From: Ascaphus truei
Taxonomy: Eukaryota > Chordata > Amphibia > Anura > Ascaphidae
Assembly: GCA_036426205.1 (NCBI GenBank)
Contig: CM071586.1
Span: 7,928,359-7,992,358, forward strand
DNA: 64,000 bases
Direction: 5' to 3'
Position numbers and translations under genes: made by a program. This document shows, piece after piece, positions 1 through 10,175 of the stretch (positions within the stretch are counted from its first letter, which is position 1; every line of letters begins with the position of its first letter). A model generated the notes under the pieces. The model was given only the letters and a program-made list of their open reading frames with translations, did not search any database and had not been told where the DNA came from.

Positions 1-117
1 TGTGTGTGTATACATGTGTTCGTCCTTTTCTACAAATTAAACCCTAGACGACTATGTCGCGAAGAGCCTGGGCAAACGGCAGAGCTACACAAAAGGAGCC
101 GTTTGCTACAATGATTA

Positions 118-467
118 TTAAATCATAATTACATTAAGTGAGCAGGGTTATACATTATATTTAAAGACATTGCATGCTCAGTTAAAGATAATATATGTTA
201 TAGGTGTATGTAACTGTTACAGACCAGATTAAAATGAGACAGCTTTAGTTTTGAAAGAACTTAGACTGGCGGTGGCTGTGAGAGGCTCAGTTAGATTGTT
301 CCAGTTGTGGGGTGCAAGGTAAGAGAAGGAGGAGCGGACGGATACTTTATTGAACCTTGGGACCATGAACAGTCTTTTGGAGTCAGATCTCAGGTGATAA
401 GTGCTGTGTGTGGTAAGGGTGAGGAGCTTGTTCAGATAGGTGGGTAGATTGCCCAGAAAGTATCTGA
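118..467 (-). pseudogene. L2-type LINE fragment (family B), RT C-terminus and 3' UTR
   Basis: Reading on the minus strand, this stretch matches the 3' part of the L2-like elements at 21676-23117 and 43555-44075: the region encoding ...YHLRSDSKRLFMVPR... followed by the 3' UTR that mentions AACTGTTACA and GCATGCAATGTCT. It is 5' truncated at about 467, where sequence carrying a hammerhead-like motif begins, and 3' truncated near 118. It contains stops, so it is a dead copy. Bases 1-117 hold nothing I can identify. Confidence 0.7.
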
Positions 468-487
468 TAAAGGATCTGATAAAAACC

Positions 488-519
488 TTGATAAAGGACC
501 TGTTGGTCTGAAACGCGTA
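488..519 (+). ncRNA. Hammerhead-like motif (decayed), palindromic stem III ACGCGT
   Basis: Core TTGATAA, then a hairpin GACC-TGTT-GGTC, then GAA, ACGCGT and A. The first core box departs from CTGANGA, so activity is doubtful. Stem I is weak here (CC/GG). The layout repeats at other sites in the window. Confidence 0.45.
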
Positions 520-599
520 GGAGGACTCTATCTGTGTCCCCCAAGGGGGTGAATTTGTCTCTCACCATGCTGCAATAAAGAAAAAAATTTTATTCCACA

Positions 600-960
600 C
601 CTGGCTCCCTGGCTGTGCGCCATTCGTTTTTTTCTACTGTATGTTAAGAAACTGAAAAAAATCAATAATACAGCATACATGGGGATGCTGTTACACACAT
701 ACCATTATAATATTTATTTTTAAGTGATGTAATTTGTTTTATAAATAATTTTTTAATGTGTCCCAGTTACTAAATCTGGCCACCCTAGGGAGGTTTCCTA
801 AGCACTTCATCAGCACTGACTTCTGTCCTGGGTTATGAAGGAGAATTCTGCATTGCTCAACTCAGCCAGATACAATTGATATGTTCCAAAAAGAGAACAT
901 GTTCAAGAAAATCCGGACGTCTACTAACTCTGCAATGCAGAACCATAGAGTGGGACTAGG
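600..960. other. Intergenic, no gene; small hAT-like end
   Basis: AT-rich sequence. The only recognisable piece is near 757-790 (TGTCCCAGTTACTAAATC followed by TGGCCACCCTAGG). It resembles the right end of the TAGGGTGACCA...GTCCCGG repeat family also seen at 19565-19605, 20025-20110 and 47250-47315. Confidence 0.3.
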
Positions 961-1070
961 ACTACATGAACCAGAGTGCTTTGAAAATACAGACCCAAAA
1001 GGAGAGATCAGGACTGCATGGACCTAAATGCATTGCAAATACAGAACGAGAGAGAGATCAGGACTACATT

Positions 1071-2110
1071 CAGGGCCGCCGACAGGAGTGGAGAGCCGGG
1101 ACAAGTGTCCTGGGCCAAGCCGGCTGCCGTTGTCGCCGGGCCCCGGCTCTCCCTAGCTGTGGTCCTCCCTCACTGACAACAGCACTGTCCCACGCCTTGC
1201 TTCTGACGTCAATGCACGCCGAAAGCAATCTGGGCTCAACTTCTGGCATGCTCCAGCATGTGAGGGAGGCCCGTCGCGCACCAGCTTCAGAAGTTCGGCG
1301 TGGGACAGTATTGGTGTCGGTGAGGGTGGCCCGCTGTTGGAGGAGAGCTGAGGCCTGGCAGCAACGAGAGGACCGGCAGCTGGCCGACGAGCCCCAAGAG
1401 CCCAGACACTTCCCAAAGTAGGTATAGTTTTGTCTTATTTGGTGTGTGGGGGGGGGGGGGTTAAATGTATTTTGGGGGGTTGCATGTATTTAGGGGGGGA
1501 TTCTATATATTTGAGGTGTTGTATGTATTTGGTGGTTGTTTTTTTGGTATGTTTTTGGCGGGTGGGGGTTGTATGTATTTGGGGGGTGATTTGTGTATTT
1601 GGGGGGTGGGAGGGTTGTATGTATTTGGGAGATGGGGGGCTTGTATGAATTTGGGGGTGGTTTTTTTTGGTATCTATGTGGTGGGTGGGGGCTTGTATGT
1701 GTTTGGGGGGTGATTTGTGTATTTGGGGCGTGGGGGGGTTGTATGTATTTCTGTATTTGGGGGGTGGTGAGGTTTGTATGTATTTTGTGGGGAGAGAGGA
1801 TCGTGTGTGTGGGGGGGGAATGAGTGTGAGGAGGGGGGATTGAGTGAGAGTGGGGTAATTGATGGAGAGAGGGGGTGTAAGAGAGGGGATGAGGGGGTAA
1901 GAGTGATAAAGGGGGGAAATAGAGGGGGCTCACACGGTATGAAATGGGGGGTCTTTCAAGGACGATAACACGGCCCCCTTCCCATATTTCCCGGGGCCCA
2001 GGACTAGAGTTATGATGGGGGTCTCCCCACAGGGGTCTCCGGGGTCTCGCCCCCGTCCCCCCCGGTTGTAACTCTAGTCCTGAGTCCCGGGAAATCTGTC
2101 TATGGTCCTG
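1071..2110. mobile_element. Non-autonomous hAT-like element with 8-bp target duplication
   Basis: The 15-bp ends CAGGGCCGCCGACAG (1071-1085) and CTGTCTATGGTCCTG (2096-2110) are imperfect inverted repeats. They are flanked by a perfect 8-bp duplication ACTACATT (1063-1070 and 2111-2118). The CAGGG start and 8-bp duplication are hAT hallmarks. There is no transposase; the interior is GC-rich (1080-1420) and then a G-rich array. Confidence 0.75.
1438..1965. repeat. G-rich minisatellite (TTGTATGTATTTGGGGGGTG-like)
   Basis: About 530 bp of degenerate 18-35-bp units built on GTATGTATTTGGGGGG, carrying many runs of four to nine G on the + strand. It lies inside the hAT-like element. Long open frames on both strands come from the low-complexity composition. 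Confidence 0.8.
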
Positions 2111-2931
2111 ACTACATTGAGAAGAATACATTGCAAATACAGATTCAGAGAGAACAGAACTACAGGAACAGAATGCACTGCAAATAAAGAACCAAAGAGA
2201 GATTAGGCCTGCAGGGAACAGAATGCATCACTTAGACTGTTAGATCTCCAGAGAAGAGCCTCCTTATTGTTATTTCCCTTGCATTGAAATTTTGTAAAGC
2301 TCTGCGTGAACTGTGTGCTATATAAATACAATTTTACATACTGTACATAACGCTAAGAGAGTTCAGAATTACAGAGACTGTAATGTATTGCAAATACAGA
2401 ACCAGAAATATCAGGACTCTGGGGCCCAGAGAGAGATCAGGACTATGGTTCCCAGAACGCATTGCAAATACAGAACAACAGAGGGACAGAGAGATCAAAA
2501 CTACAGGGTTAAGAATGCATTGCAAATACAGAACCATCAAGAGAGAGATCAGGACGACAGTGACCTCAATGCATTGCAAATACATAATCAAAGAGAGAGA
2601 TTTGGACTACATGACCCAGAATGCATTGTAAATATAGAGTCAGAGAGAATTTAAGGACCACAGGGCCCTGAATGCATTGCACAGGGCCCTGAATGCATTG
2701 CACAGTTTGACCTCTTCTGTGTGTGAGGTCTCACTGTTGAAAACTGTGGTCTTGTGTGGGACATTGGCAAATAGCCACGCCACAGGGGACAAAGTAACAA
2801 AGGGACATGTCAGGAAAAAAGGTGACCCAAATGACATAGAAAATAGTGTCATAGGAAAATTTTTCATACCTCCCACTGCAGAGTGACACAGGCAACCTAT
2901 GTTCCACTGAGTCTGATACTTATATACAGAA

Positions 2932-3473
2932 CAGTGGTTTTCAACCTTTTTTTGGTTAAGGAACCATATCATTATATTGTGAAATTCTGCTGAACCTCAA
3001 CCCTCTATAATAGCAACTCTGTGATCAGATGCATTGTAAGGAACCCCAACCCTCTCTAATAGCACGTCTGAGATTAGAAGCATTGTAAGGAACCCCAACT
3101 CTCTCTAATAGCACGTCTGAGATCAGATGCATTGTAAGGAACCCCAACCCTCTCTAATAGCATGTCTGAGATCATATGCATTGTACAGAACCCCAACCCT
3201 CTCAAATACTGTGTCTGAGATCAGATGTATTGTAAGGAACTCCAACCCTCTCTAATAGCGCGTCTGAGATCAGATGTATTATAAGGAACCCAAACCCTCT
3301 ATAACAGTGTGTCTGAGAACAGATGCATTGTAAGGAACCCCTACCCTCTCTAATAGCGTGTTTGAGATCAGTTGCGTTGTAAATTCTTCTGTATTTGTTA
3401 CAATTTTCAAATGACCTGAACATTGTGGGGAACCCTTTAGGGATGCCCGTGGAACTCCTGTTGAAAAACACTA
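2932..3473. mobile_element. hAT-like element carrying a 49-bp minisatellite
   Basis: It starts CAGTGGTTTTCAACC and ends with a decayed complement (TTGAAAAACACT). From about 2982 to 3400 the interior is a 49-bp tandem array, roughly eight units, of GCATTGTAAGGAACCCCAAC followed by CTCTCTAATAGCACGTCTGA. The period was counted directly at six consecutive starts (3031, 3080, 3129, 3178, 3227, 3276). A short relative lies at 13674-13882. Confidence 0.75.
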
Positions 3474-3525
3474 ACATAGACAGACAGAGGCAGAGAGAGA
3501 TAGAAACACAGACAGTGATGGGTAG

Positions 3526-4893
3526 TGTGACAGTCATTGACTTTGAATGTTAGCAGGTTGCATTATGCAGGCTTTTCAGGGTGCAAGAGGTTAATGTTTT
3601 TGGAGAGGCAGTGTGCAGGTGCACCCAATTCAGACTGAACTCCTGGTTGCAAGGGGGTTTATATGGCAGTCAGCAAGCAGCTAGAGTGGAGAGACTTTCC
3701 CCCAACCAGTAAGACACTGGTTGGTACGGTTCCCCAGGTCTGCTGGATGCAGGGCCTGCTGGGACCGCCTGGGACCCACAACCAGGAACCTGAGCCACAA
3801 CCCGCAAGGTGCTGCAGAATCCAGAGTGATTGCCTGGAGACTCCTGGGACGGATTTCCCAGCACCTCAAGTTAAGGACTGTAACTCTCCTACCCCCACCC
3901 AATCTCAGATAGGGTCTCCTAGGGAGTAGGCTCAGGCTACATGTCTCAGTGTGGTGCGTACCTGCTGGCAACAGGGGGCCCTGAGTCTCCCGCGATGACA
4001 TGGGGGAGAACAGGATAGGCTTCTGGGGTTGTGCCTCCGTCTTCTCTACTGGTGCAGCGCCTCCATCTCCTGCAGCCCCCAGCAGTATGGGGTGAAGTAC
4101 CCACAAGAGAATTCTCTTCCCCTCCTCCTGATACACTTCACTCTCAGGCAGGAGTTTATATGAAAGTGTAAGCTCTTTATTGTCTCTTCTTATTCACAGC
4201 AGACAGTTACACAGCAGGCTGTCTTCCTTTAGGATGTGCCCTACACCACTCCCGCCCTAGGGCACCAAGAGTGGGTCTAGCACTTCTCCTACCCCCTAAG
4301 CAGGGTAGGAGGCATGGGGTGCACACTCTCCCTTCCCGGAGGGAGGCCTCAAGCCTGCCAGTCCTGGCAGCTCGGTCTGTGTCACCCATGTTCCTTCCAC
4401 TCCAAGGACAGACTCTCAAAGACCACTAAATAGAAAGTGACAATACCCTAAGTAGCTCCAACAGGCACCGCCCCTGTGTCTCTTGATTGGACACAGAATC
4501 TTGACCTGCCTTCACTGCCTCAGTGTACTGCCTGAAGTGGAGAAAACCCATGATTACTCCTGGCAAACCTGCCCTTATGCAGGGATTACTGTCAGGAGGA
4601 GGATAGAATAATAGCCCAAACCTACCAGGGCTACAGGACTATACATTTGATAGTTTGCAGTGTTTATAACTGAAAGTTAGCCTAGCTACTCAGCTGGTCA
4701 GTCAGGCCATGGATGTTTAGTCAGCCTCCCTACTGTGAAGAAGGCTTCATTTTTGGGGGGTTTCGTTTTGCCTTAAAGTGCCGGCGTCCAATGCTGTGTT
4801 TTTGATGTGGATAAATAAACCGCTGAAGAGTTTACGGGCAAAAATGCACTGCATGGACTCTAACTGAACCTACCACGTGTCCGCCCTGCCACA
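3526..4893 (+). mobile_element. Solo LTR-like unit, 1368 bp, 4-bp target duplication GTAG
   Basis: The segment begins TGTGACAG and ends CTGCCACA, i.e. TG...CA with short inverted ends. It is flanked by GTAG on both sides (3522-3525 and 4894-4897). A polyadenylation signal AATAAA lies near 4816, about 75 bp before the end, which suggests plus orientation. No internal coding region is attached, so a solo LTR left by LTR-LTR recombination is the best reading. The superfamily (retrovirus-like or gypsy) cannot be settled from the LTR alone. Confidence 0.6.
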
Positions 4894-4926
4894 GTAGATA
4901 GACAAAGATAGTGTGTGCGCGTGTTT

Positions 4927-5085
4927 TTTCTCTCTCTTGTATAGCGCTGATCATTTACGCAGCGCCATACATACAATTTTTGCAGGCACAGGTCCCTGCC
5001 CCATAGAGGTTACAATCTATGTGTTTTGGTGCCCGAGGCACAGCAAGATAAAGTGACTTGACCAAGGTCACAATGAGCTGTAACT
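4927..5085 (-). repeat. tRNA-derived SINE with MIR-like core (3' part)
   Basis: Minus strand reads TGACCTTGGTCAAGTCACTT, then TAGATTGTAACCTC, then GGGCAGGGACCTGTGCCTGC, then GCGCTATACAAGAG. This is the same family as 6811-7055 and 55390-55605. The tRNA-like head is missing here because an LTR-like unit starts at 5087. Confidence 0.65.
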
Positions 5086-5086
5086 A

Positions 5087-6355
5087 TGTAACCGATATTC
5101 CCTGTGAATACAGACGCTACTACTGCTGTGTATACCTGTATGGCTCTCAGGAGCCTACGCCTCCACTCGGGGAGCCTGGGGTACATACATATAAATATCT
5201 CGGGGTACAGCGCCTCCACCTGGGAGGGATCCCAATGGAGTGGGAGGAGGCCCTCACAGGAAACAATCACGATAAGCACACGGGTATAAAACAGAACTGG
5301 CTTTACTACACATATGCGCATACTTATACTGTACTCTATACATATACAGAATATGGTCAATACGTTCACTGGGGTAAAATATAACGTAACCCCCGCTCCC
5401 ACCACTGTGTATCCCCACACCGTGTCCAACCGTACTATACAGGGCCCTTGGCCACTCTGCCACATAAATGTCCCCAAGTGATACCCCCACCCTTCCGGCG
5501 TGCTTCTGGCGTTGCTGTACAGTGTTGGTGCCACTTATGGAATGATACCTGCCCGGGGCTCCGACCCCGGGTTCCGCAGACTACAACAGGGATTCCACGC
5601 GATCCGACGTCGTCCTCCGCACCGCGTTGGGTGAATTCCGGCGTGGATAATATCACCTAGTCTCAGTGTCTTTGGTGGCGTTCTGAGCCCAGAACCCACC
5701 TCGCAGGGCTGCACTGCTTCCGCACTGTGTCTCTGACTATACAAACAGCTAATGGGGCAGGGTCCCTATGTAGGGCCTATCCCTATAGCACAACAAGCTA
5801 CACAGTGGCTCAGGACCTAACTGGGACCTAGGGGGCTGCTGGCCTAATGCAGTGGGTCACTGACCCCTGCACTCACCTCCTTCCCCTAGCTTGTCCTGGT
5901 CCTGACTGACTAGCGTGGGCTGAGCGCGCGAAAAGTATCTATTCCTAGAGCAGGGAGATGCTGCAGCCCTATTGGCTCCCTGGCGTCAGGGTGGGGCGCT
6001 CCTGAGGCTCATGGAACTTGTAGTCCCTGCTATAGCCTCCTTACGACTTGCTGCACTTGTGCTCGCCTGTACCGCACATGCGCGAGCTAGCAGGGGCCTC
6101 CCGTCGCATCATTACTACTGCGCATGCGTGCGCACATCCAAGATGGCGGCCCCCTCGGCAGGCACCGCCGAGCGTCCCCGGCAACTGACCACACACGTCC
6201 CCGGCAACTGCCCACACGCTGCAATGAAGAGGCGCGCTGAGTGCGCACATGCCCCCTCACCTACCCGCAAGCAGCCGCTCTGCTCCCGACCGCCGCGGTG
6301 AGTACCGGGAGGGGGGGGGAGGGGTTCCGCAAGGCAGAGAGGGGACCTGGCTACA
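5087..6355. mobile_element. Probable solo LTR, 1269 bp
   Basis: The segment runs from TGTAACC to GGCTACA and has a GC-rich, promoter-like interior (for example CCAAGATGGCGGC near 6138). The flanks ACTA and TCTA could be a 4-bp duplication with one change. It sits at the edge of a SINE, which fits insertion there. No open frame with a recognisable domain exists inside. Boundaries are less certain than for the other solo LTRs. Confidence 0.4.
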
Positions 6356-6539
6356 TCTATATATAATCATCTTAAGCCCTTGTTGATCCACTGTTGAATG
6401 AAGGCCTTCCCAATAATATTCTAGGTCAGGGGTGGCAAACAAAACAATGCCAAAAGTAAACAAGAATAACAAAAACATTATCATATTCCAAACATTTTTT
6501 TTTATTGAAAAACAGAACAAAATACTTGAATCTTGAAAT

Positions 6540-6670
6540 CCTAATCAAGAAAACGTGCTCATTTGCATGTCATTACCCAGAATCCCTGGCTGCAGTGGAA
6601 GCATGGTTTGCTAAGCGACAATGGGGAAAGACAGGGTTGCAGACCTGCCTGGGACATGCCAAAAAACAGA
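6540..6670 (+). repeat. Interspersed repeat R1 (TTTGCATGTCATTNCCCAGAATCCC family)
   Basis: The segment reads GTGCTCATTTGCATGTCATT then ACCCAGAATCCCTGGCTGCA, ending GGTTGCAGACCTGCCT. Related copies lie at 50090-50240, 54300-54420 (minus) and 54690-54818. It has no coding capacity. Confidence 0.65.
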
Positions 6671-6810
6671 ATCTGAATTAAAAATGTCTCAATGGGATTT
6701 CTGAACTTGCATTTAAGTTACCAGTTTCTCAATATTAGGATTGATTTTCGAGGTCGATTGCAGAAGCCGGCTGCCACATGAGCGCCTGTCAATACAGATC
6801 TGTACTAATG

Positions 6811-7055
6811 TTTAATAATAATAGTTTGTTCTTGTATAGCGCTGCTAGTTTTACGTAGCACTTTACAGAGACATTTTGCAGAAACAGTTCCTGCCCTGTA
6901 GAGATTACAATCTATGTTTTTGGTGCCTGAGGCACAGGGAGATAAATTGACTCGCCCAAGGTCACAAGCAGCTGACACCGGGAATTGAACCAGGTTTCGC
7001 TGCTTCAAACTTATTGCCAGAGTCAGTGTTTTTAATCACTGAGCCTCTCCTTCTC
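6811..7055 (-). repeat. tRNA-derived SINE, near complete
   Basis: On the minus strand the element has a B-box-like GGTTCAATTCC, then a MIR-like core (GACCTTGGGCGAGTCAATTT), then a tail shared with L2 LINEs (TAGATTGTAATCTC, GGGCAGGAACTG, GCGCTATACAAGAAC), ending in ATT repeats. The L2-like tail suggests mobilisation by an L2 partner, many fragments of which are present. Confidence 0.75.
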
Positions 7056-7149
7056 CCCTTTTAACAAAGTTCATTGCCAAAAACGTCTGCTCACAAACGT
7101 AGGTGAACATAGGATTTTCTTTGCATCTTCGCAAATATTATCGTGAATA

Positions 7150-7560
7150 CTTGAGTCACCTCAAGTAAGAATGTGAACCTCCATAGGAAGACCATAGTGA
7201 TTGGATAGAGTGCATTTGGAAGAAACGAGACAAACGTTCCAGGGATCCTTCAACTCTGCCTTAAGAGGAAAGCGTTTGACCGGTGTATTCTGCCTGTGCT
7301 CATGTGTAAATGTGAAGATAATGCAGAAGCTTTAGACAACTCAAAGAAGTATTGAGAGTTGTATGCTGGGTATTACCCAAAGAAACAGGAAACAAAAAAA
7401 GTGACATGACGAGGGTGAAAAAATAAAAATGGCAGTGGGACAGACATATCACAAGTTATCATCATCGGAAAAAGATCGTCCTTGAGCAAATTCCAAGGAA
7501 TGTCAAAAGACCAAGACGATGACCAAAAAGTAAGATAGGAAGATAAAAGGAGGGAATTTG
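7150..7560 (+). pseudogene. RTE-type LINE fragment, C-terminal region
   Basis: The segment is homologous to 53670-53870. Conceptual pieces such as RKAFDRCILPVLM and VKRPRRRPKSK, in different frames, fit the C-terminal region of RTE-type endonuclease-reverse transcriptases. Frames are broken by several small indels. No full ORF remains. Confidence 0.55.
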
Positions 7561-7599
7561 TTAGAGCAATGTGAGGCTTGCAATCGCAGTACCTAGAAT

Positions 7600-7795
7600 A
7601 TACAGTAGGTGGCTAACCTGTGGTCCCCACCGACGGCGTTTCTGGTGGCCCACGTGATGCTCGGGGACCAGCCTCTCCATACCGCCCACCCGCAACGGAA
7701 GTTAGGCCCAACTTCCGCATCTGCAGCGAGACCCCAGCTCACCTCCATCGCGGGACCCAAGCTCACCTCCAAAGTAGAACTTTTTAACCCACCAA
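7600..7795. other. Non-coding, GC-rich, unassigned
   Basis: About 200 bp with no repeat or gene I recognise. A short open frame starting at 7609 has no similarity I can name. Confidence 0.3.
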
Positions 7796-7799
7796 GTTA

Positions 7800-8635
7800 A
7801 AAATGTTAGGTTGGTGGGGGGAAGGAGGAGGAACTATGAGTGAGTGGGAAGAGAAATTGTGAGGGGGGAGAGAAGGAGGAATTGTGAGGGGGAGGGGACA
7901 GGAGGAATTATGAGTGAGGGGGAGGGGAGAGGAGGAATTGTGAGTGAGGGCATAGAGGTGGAATTGTGTGAGGGAGGAAGAATTGTGAACGGGGGAGAGG
8001 AGAAGGAATTGTGAGTGAGTGGGGAGGAGGAATTGTGAGAGAAGGGGGAAAAATTGCGAGTGGGAGGGGAAAGGAGACAGTATGAGTGAGGGGATGGAGG
8101 AGGAATTGTGAGTGAGGGGGAGGGGAGAGAAGGAATTGTTGTACGTGGGCAGGAGGAGGAATTGTGAGAGAGGGGGAGGAATTGTGAGTGAGTGTGAGGG
8201 GAGAGGAGGAATTATGAGTGATGGGGGAAGGAGGAAATATGAGTGAGGGATGGATGAGGAATTATGAGTGAGGGGAGGAATTGTGAATGAGGGAATAAGG
8301 GAGGAATTGTGAGTGAGGGAGGTGGAATTATGAACAGGTGTAAAGGAGGAGGAATTGTGAGTGAGGGGGAGGAGGAGGAATTGTGAGTGTGGAGGAGGAA
8401 GAATTGTGCGAGAGACGCGAGGATTGAGAGAGAGGAAGGGGAGAGTGTGGAAGAGTGAGAGAGGGGGAGGAGAGGGGGACAGTGAGTTGGGTGAGGGAAA
8501 TACATGGGGTGAATGAGAGAGAGGGGGGAGTGAAATAGAGGGATGGAGAGAGAGAGGAGATGAGAGTGAGTTGGTGAGAGAGGAGTGGGGGTGTAAGAGA
8601 GAGGGGGGAGGGTCTCCAGAGGACACCGACACAGG
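7800..8635. repeat. Purine-rich minisatellite (GGAGGAATTGTGAGTGAGGGG)
   Basis: About 830 bp of degenerate 20-35-bp units with core GAGGAATTGTGAGTGAGG. The + strand is almost all purine apart from the TTGTGAGT steps. Open frames of 150 to 300 codons on the minus strand (Ser/Pro/Leu-rich) are products of this composition and are not genes. Confidence 0.85.
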
Positions 8636-8795
8636 GGGGGTCCCAGGTGGAAACTCGAGGACACCGACATTGGGGGGGGGGGGGGACAGGTACAAACTCT
8701 AGCCCATCCTGCTCCACACAGGCTGCCATCGTTCCTGCCACTACACTTCTCCCCACCGCTGGAGCTGACTCCAGCACTATGGTACTCTTCTCTCA

Positions 8796-9163
8796 GAACG
8801 AGGAAGTGGATTGGCGGACAGCCAAAAAATGCCGGAAACACTCAAAACTCACCGGGTAGGGGACGATTAAAAATGTTTATTAAAGACTACATAAAAAATG
8901 TATAAAACATAACAAAAACACAAAACAAAAAAGGGGGGTTCTCCTCCCACGCGGTTCACGCCGCTACGGCACTTTCTCAAGGAGCAGAGCCCATAGCGCC
9001 GTGAAACGCGTGGGAGGAGAACCCCCTTTTTTGTTTTGTGTTTTTGTTATGTTTTATACATTTTTTATGTAGCCTTTATTAAACATTTTTAATCGTCCCC
9101 CACCCGGTGAGTTGTGAGTGCTTCCGGCATTTTTTGGCTGTCCGCCAATCCACTTCCTCGTTC
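8796..9163. repeat. Long inverted repeat: two Penelope-type terminal units head to head
   Basis: Arms 8796-8960 and 9000-9163 are near-perfect reverse complements, about 165 bp each, separated by 39 bp. Each arm contains GAACGAGGAAGTGGATTGGC, an AATAAA-like tail sequence and CGCGTGGGAGGAG. Both inner ends carry a hammerhead-like segment. Tail-to-tail or head-to-head terminal repeats are known for Penelope-like elements; the assignment is inferred. Confidence 0.75.
8948..8980 (-). ncRNA. Hammerhead-like motif (decayed)
   Basis: On the minus strand: TTGAGAA, a perfect hairpin GCCG-TAG-CGGC, then GAACCGCGTG. The hexamer is damaged (CCGCGT) and the cleavage position is G, so it should be inactive. 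The + strand copy from about 8980 to 9012 has GAAACGCGTG. Confidence 0.4.
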
Positions 9164-9744
9164 TTGGTTCTCTCACCTGATTGGACGGACCCGCAGCAGC
9201 AGTGCAGCGATGGAGGCTGGCAGACTACAACGCAGACGATTCTTGAGGACGGCGCTGGATATCTAGCACTTTGTGCACCACGCTGGGACTTTATGGAAAC
9301 GGAAACAGACTGTGACATGAAGTAGGAACCAAGAGGTATTGTATTATATATTTATCTTGCATCGTTATCCCTACCAGCAGTCTACACTGAGCTTCTTAAC
9401 TCCTTCCATAACAGGTCCTTAATCTTTTCTACGGATTGACTATTTCTAACTGCCAACACCACATTATACCTGCACCCAATACTGCTGACACTATGCCATA
9501 TCTTCAATAACATTATTTTATTATTATGGGTTCGTTTACCCTTTTGAGCAGCTGTCTTTAGAGCTACAAATGGTCAGTTTTTTTCCTGTACTCTTCTCTC
9601 AGGTTGTGTATCCAGGCGTCTGCTTCAGTTGACGGACAAAGTGCTTCAGTTTTTGGAACAGAAATGGCAATTACCCACGGAGTGTGATCTACTTAAAGAG
9701 AAAACTTGGCTCTGTGATTTAGTATCCCTGACACAACGGATGTT

Positions 9745-9885
9745 AATGTTCTTAATACATATAGATTGTAAGCTCTTCAGGGCAGGGACTCCTTTTACCT
9801 AATGTTACTTTTATGTCTCAAGCCCTTATTCCCATTCTGTGTTATATTATTATGTCATGTGTGTAGCACCCCTGTGGGATTCTGA
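9745..9885 (+). repeat. L2 LINE (family A) 3' end
   Basis: Contains TAGATTGTAAGCTCTTCAGG, GCAGGGACTCC, TAATGTTACTTTTATGTCTC and AGCCCTTATTCCCATTC, matching the 3' UTR of the longer copy at 52150-52875. Confidence 0.7.
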
Positions 9886-9899
9886 TTAAACTGGGGGGG

Positions 9900-10175
9900 T
9901 GTGAGATTTTCGGGGGGGGGGGGCAGTTACATAGGCCCCACGAGCATAGGGGCCCCACGAGCATAGGGGCCCCATGCTAATCTAGGCACAAACCAGAATT
10001 TAACACTAATTTTCCGATCACCCGCCTCAACATTTAAATCTCCCGCTATCTCGGTAGAAGGAGAAAAATTACGACTTGTAGCGGAGAGTTGGCATGTCTG
10101 CATTCGCGAGATAAATTTTGCAGGGCCCAGTGCACTGCTTTGCCCAGGGGCCTATAATGCTGTTAAGACGGCCCT
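9900..10175. mobile_element. hAT-like element, right end
   Basis: It ends TTAAGACGGCCCTG at 10175, the complement of the widespread hAT start CAGGGCCGTCTTAA. The left end is not clear; a duplicated GGGGCCCCACGAGCATA is present near 9935-9975. It abuts the minus-strand L2 fragment that follows. Confidence 0.45.

Larger units (their letters stand above)
965..2700. repeat. Roughly 45-bp minisatellite (ATGCATTGCAAATACAGAAC...) split by a hAT-like insertion
   Basis: Degenerate units contain ATGCATTGCAAATACAGAAC followed by AGAGAGAGATCAGGACTACA. They occur at 965-1070 and again at 2111-2700. A hAT-like element at 1071-2110 interrupts the array. Several apparent open frames here are simply the repeat read through and are not genes. 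Confidence 0.75.

Noticed and set aside
1490..2131. 213-codon minus frame
   Set aside because: Pro/His/Thr-rich reading of the G-rich minisatellite.
2982..3400. Possible CRISPR-like array (49-bp periodicity)
   Set aside because: The units are contiguous tandem repeats with no unique spacers, in a eukaryotic transposon.
3663..4136. Overlapping frames on both strands (88 and 151 codons)
   Set aside because: Inside the solo LTR-like unit at 3526-4893; both strands open, no domain.
5972..6301. 109-codon + frame as a gene
   Set aside because: It lies in the CpG-rich part of a probable LTR; no domain and no splice support.
6811..7055. Possible tRNA gene from the B-box-like sequence
   Set aside because: Only a B box in a SINE head; no cloverleaf can be drawn.
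7784..8841. Open frames of 149 to 303 codons on the minus strand
   Set aside because: Ser/Pro/Leu-rich products of the purine minisatellite; no domain, and several frames are open at once.
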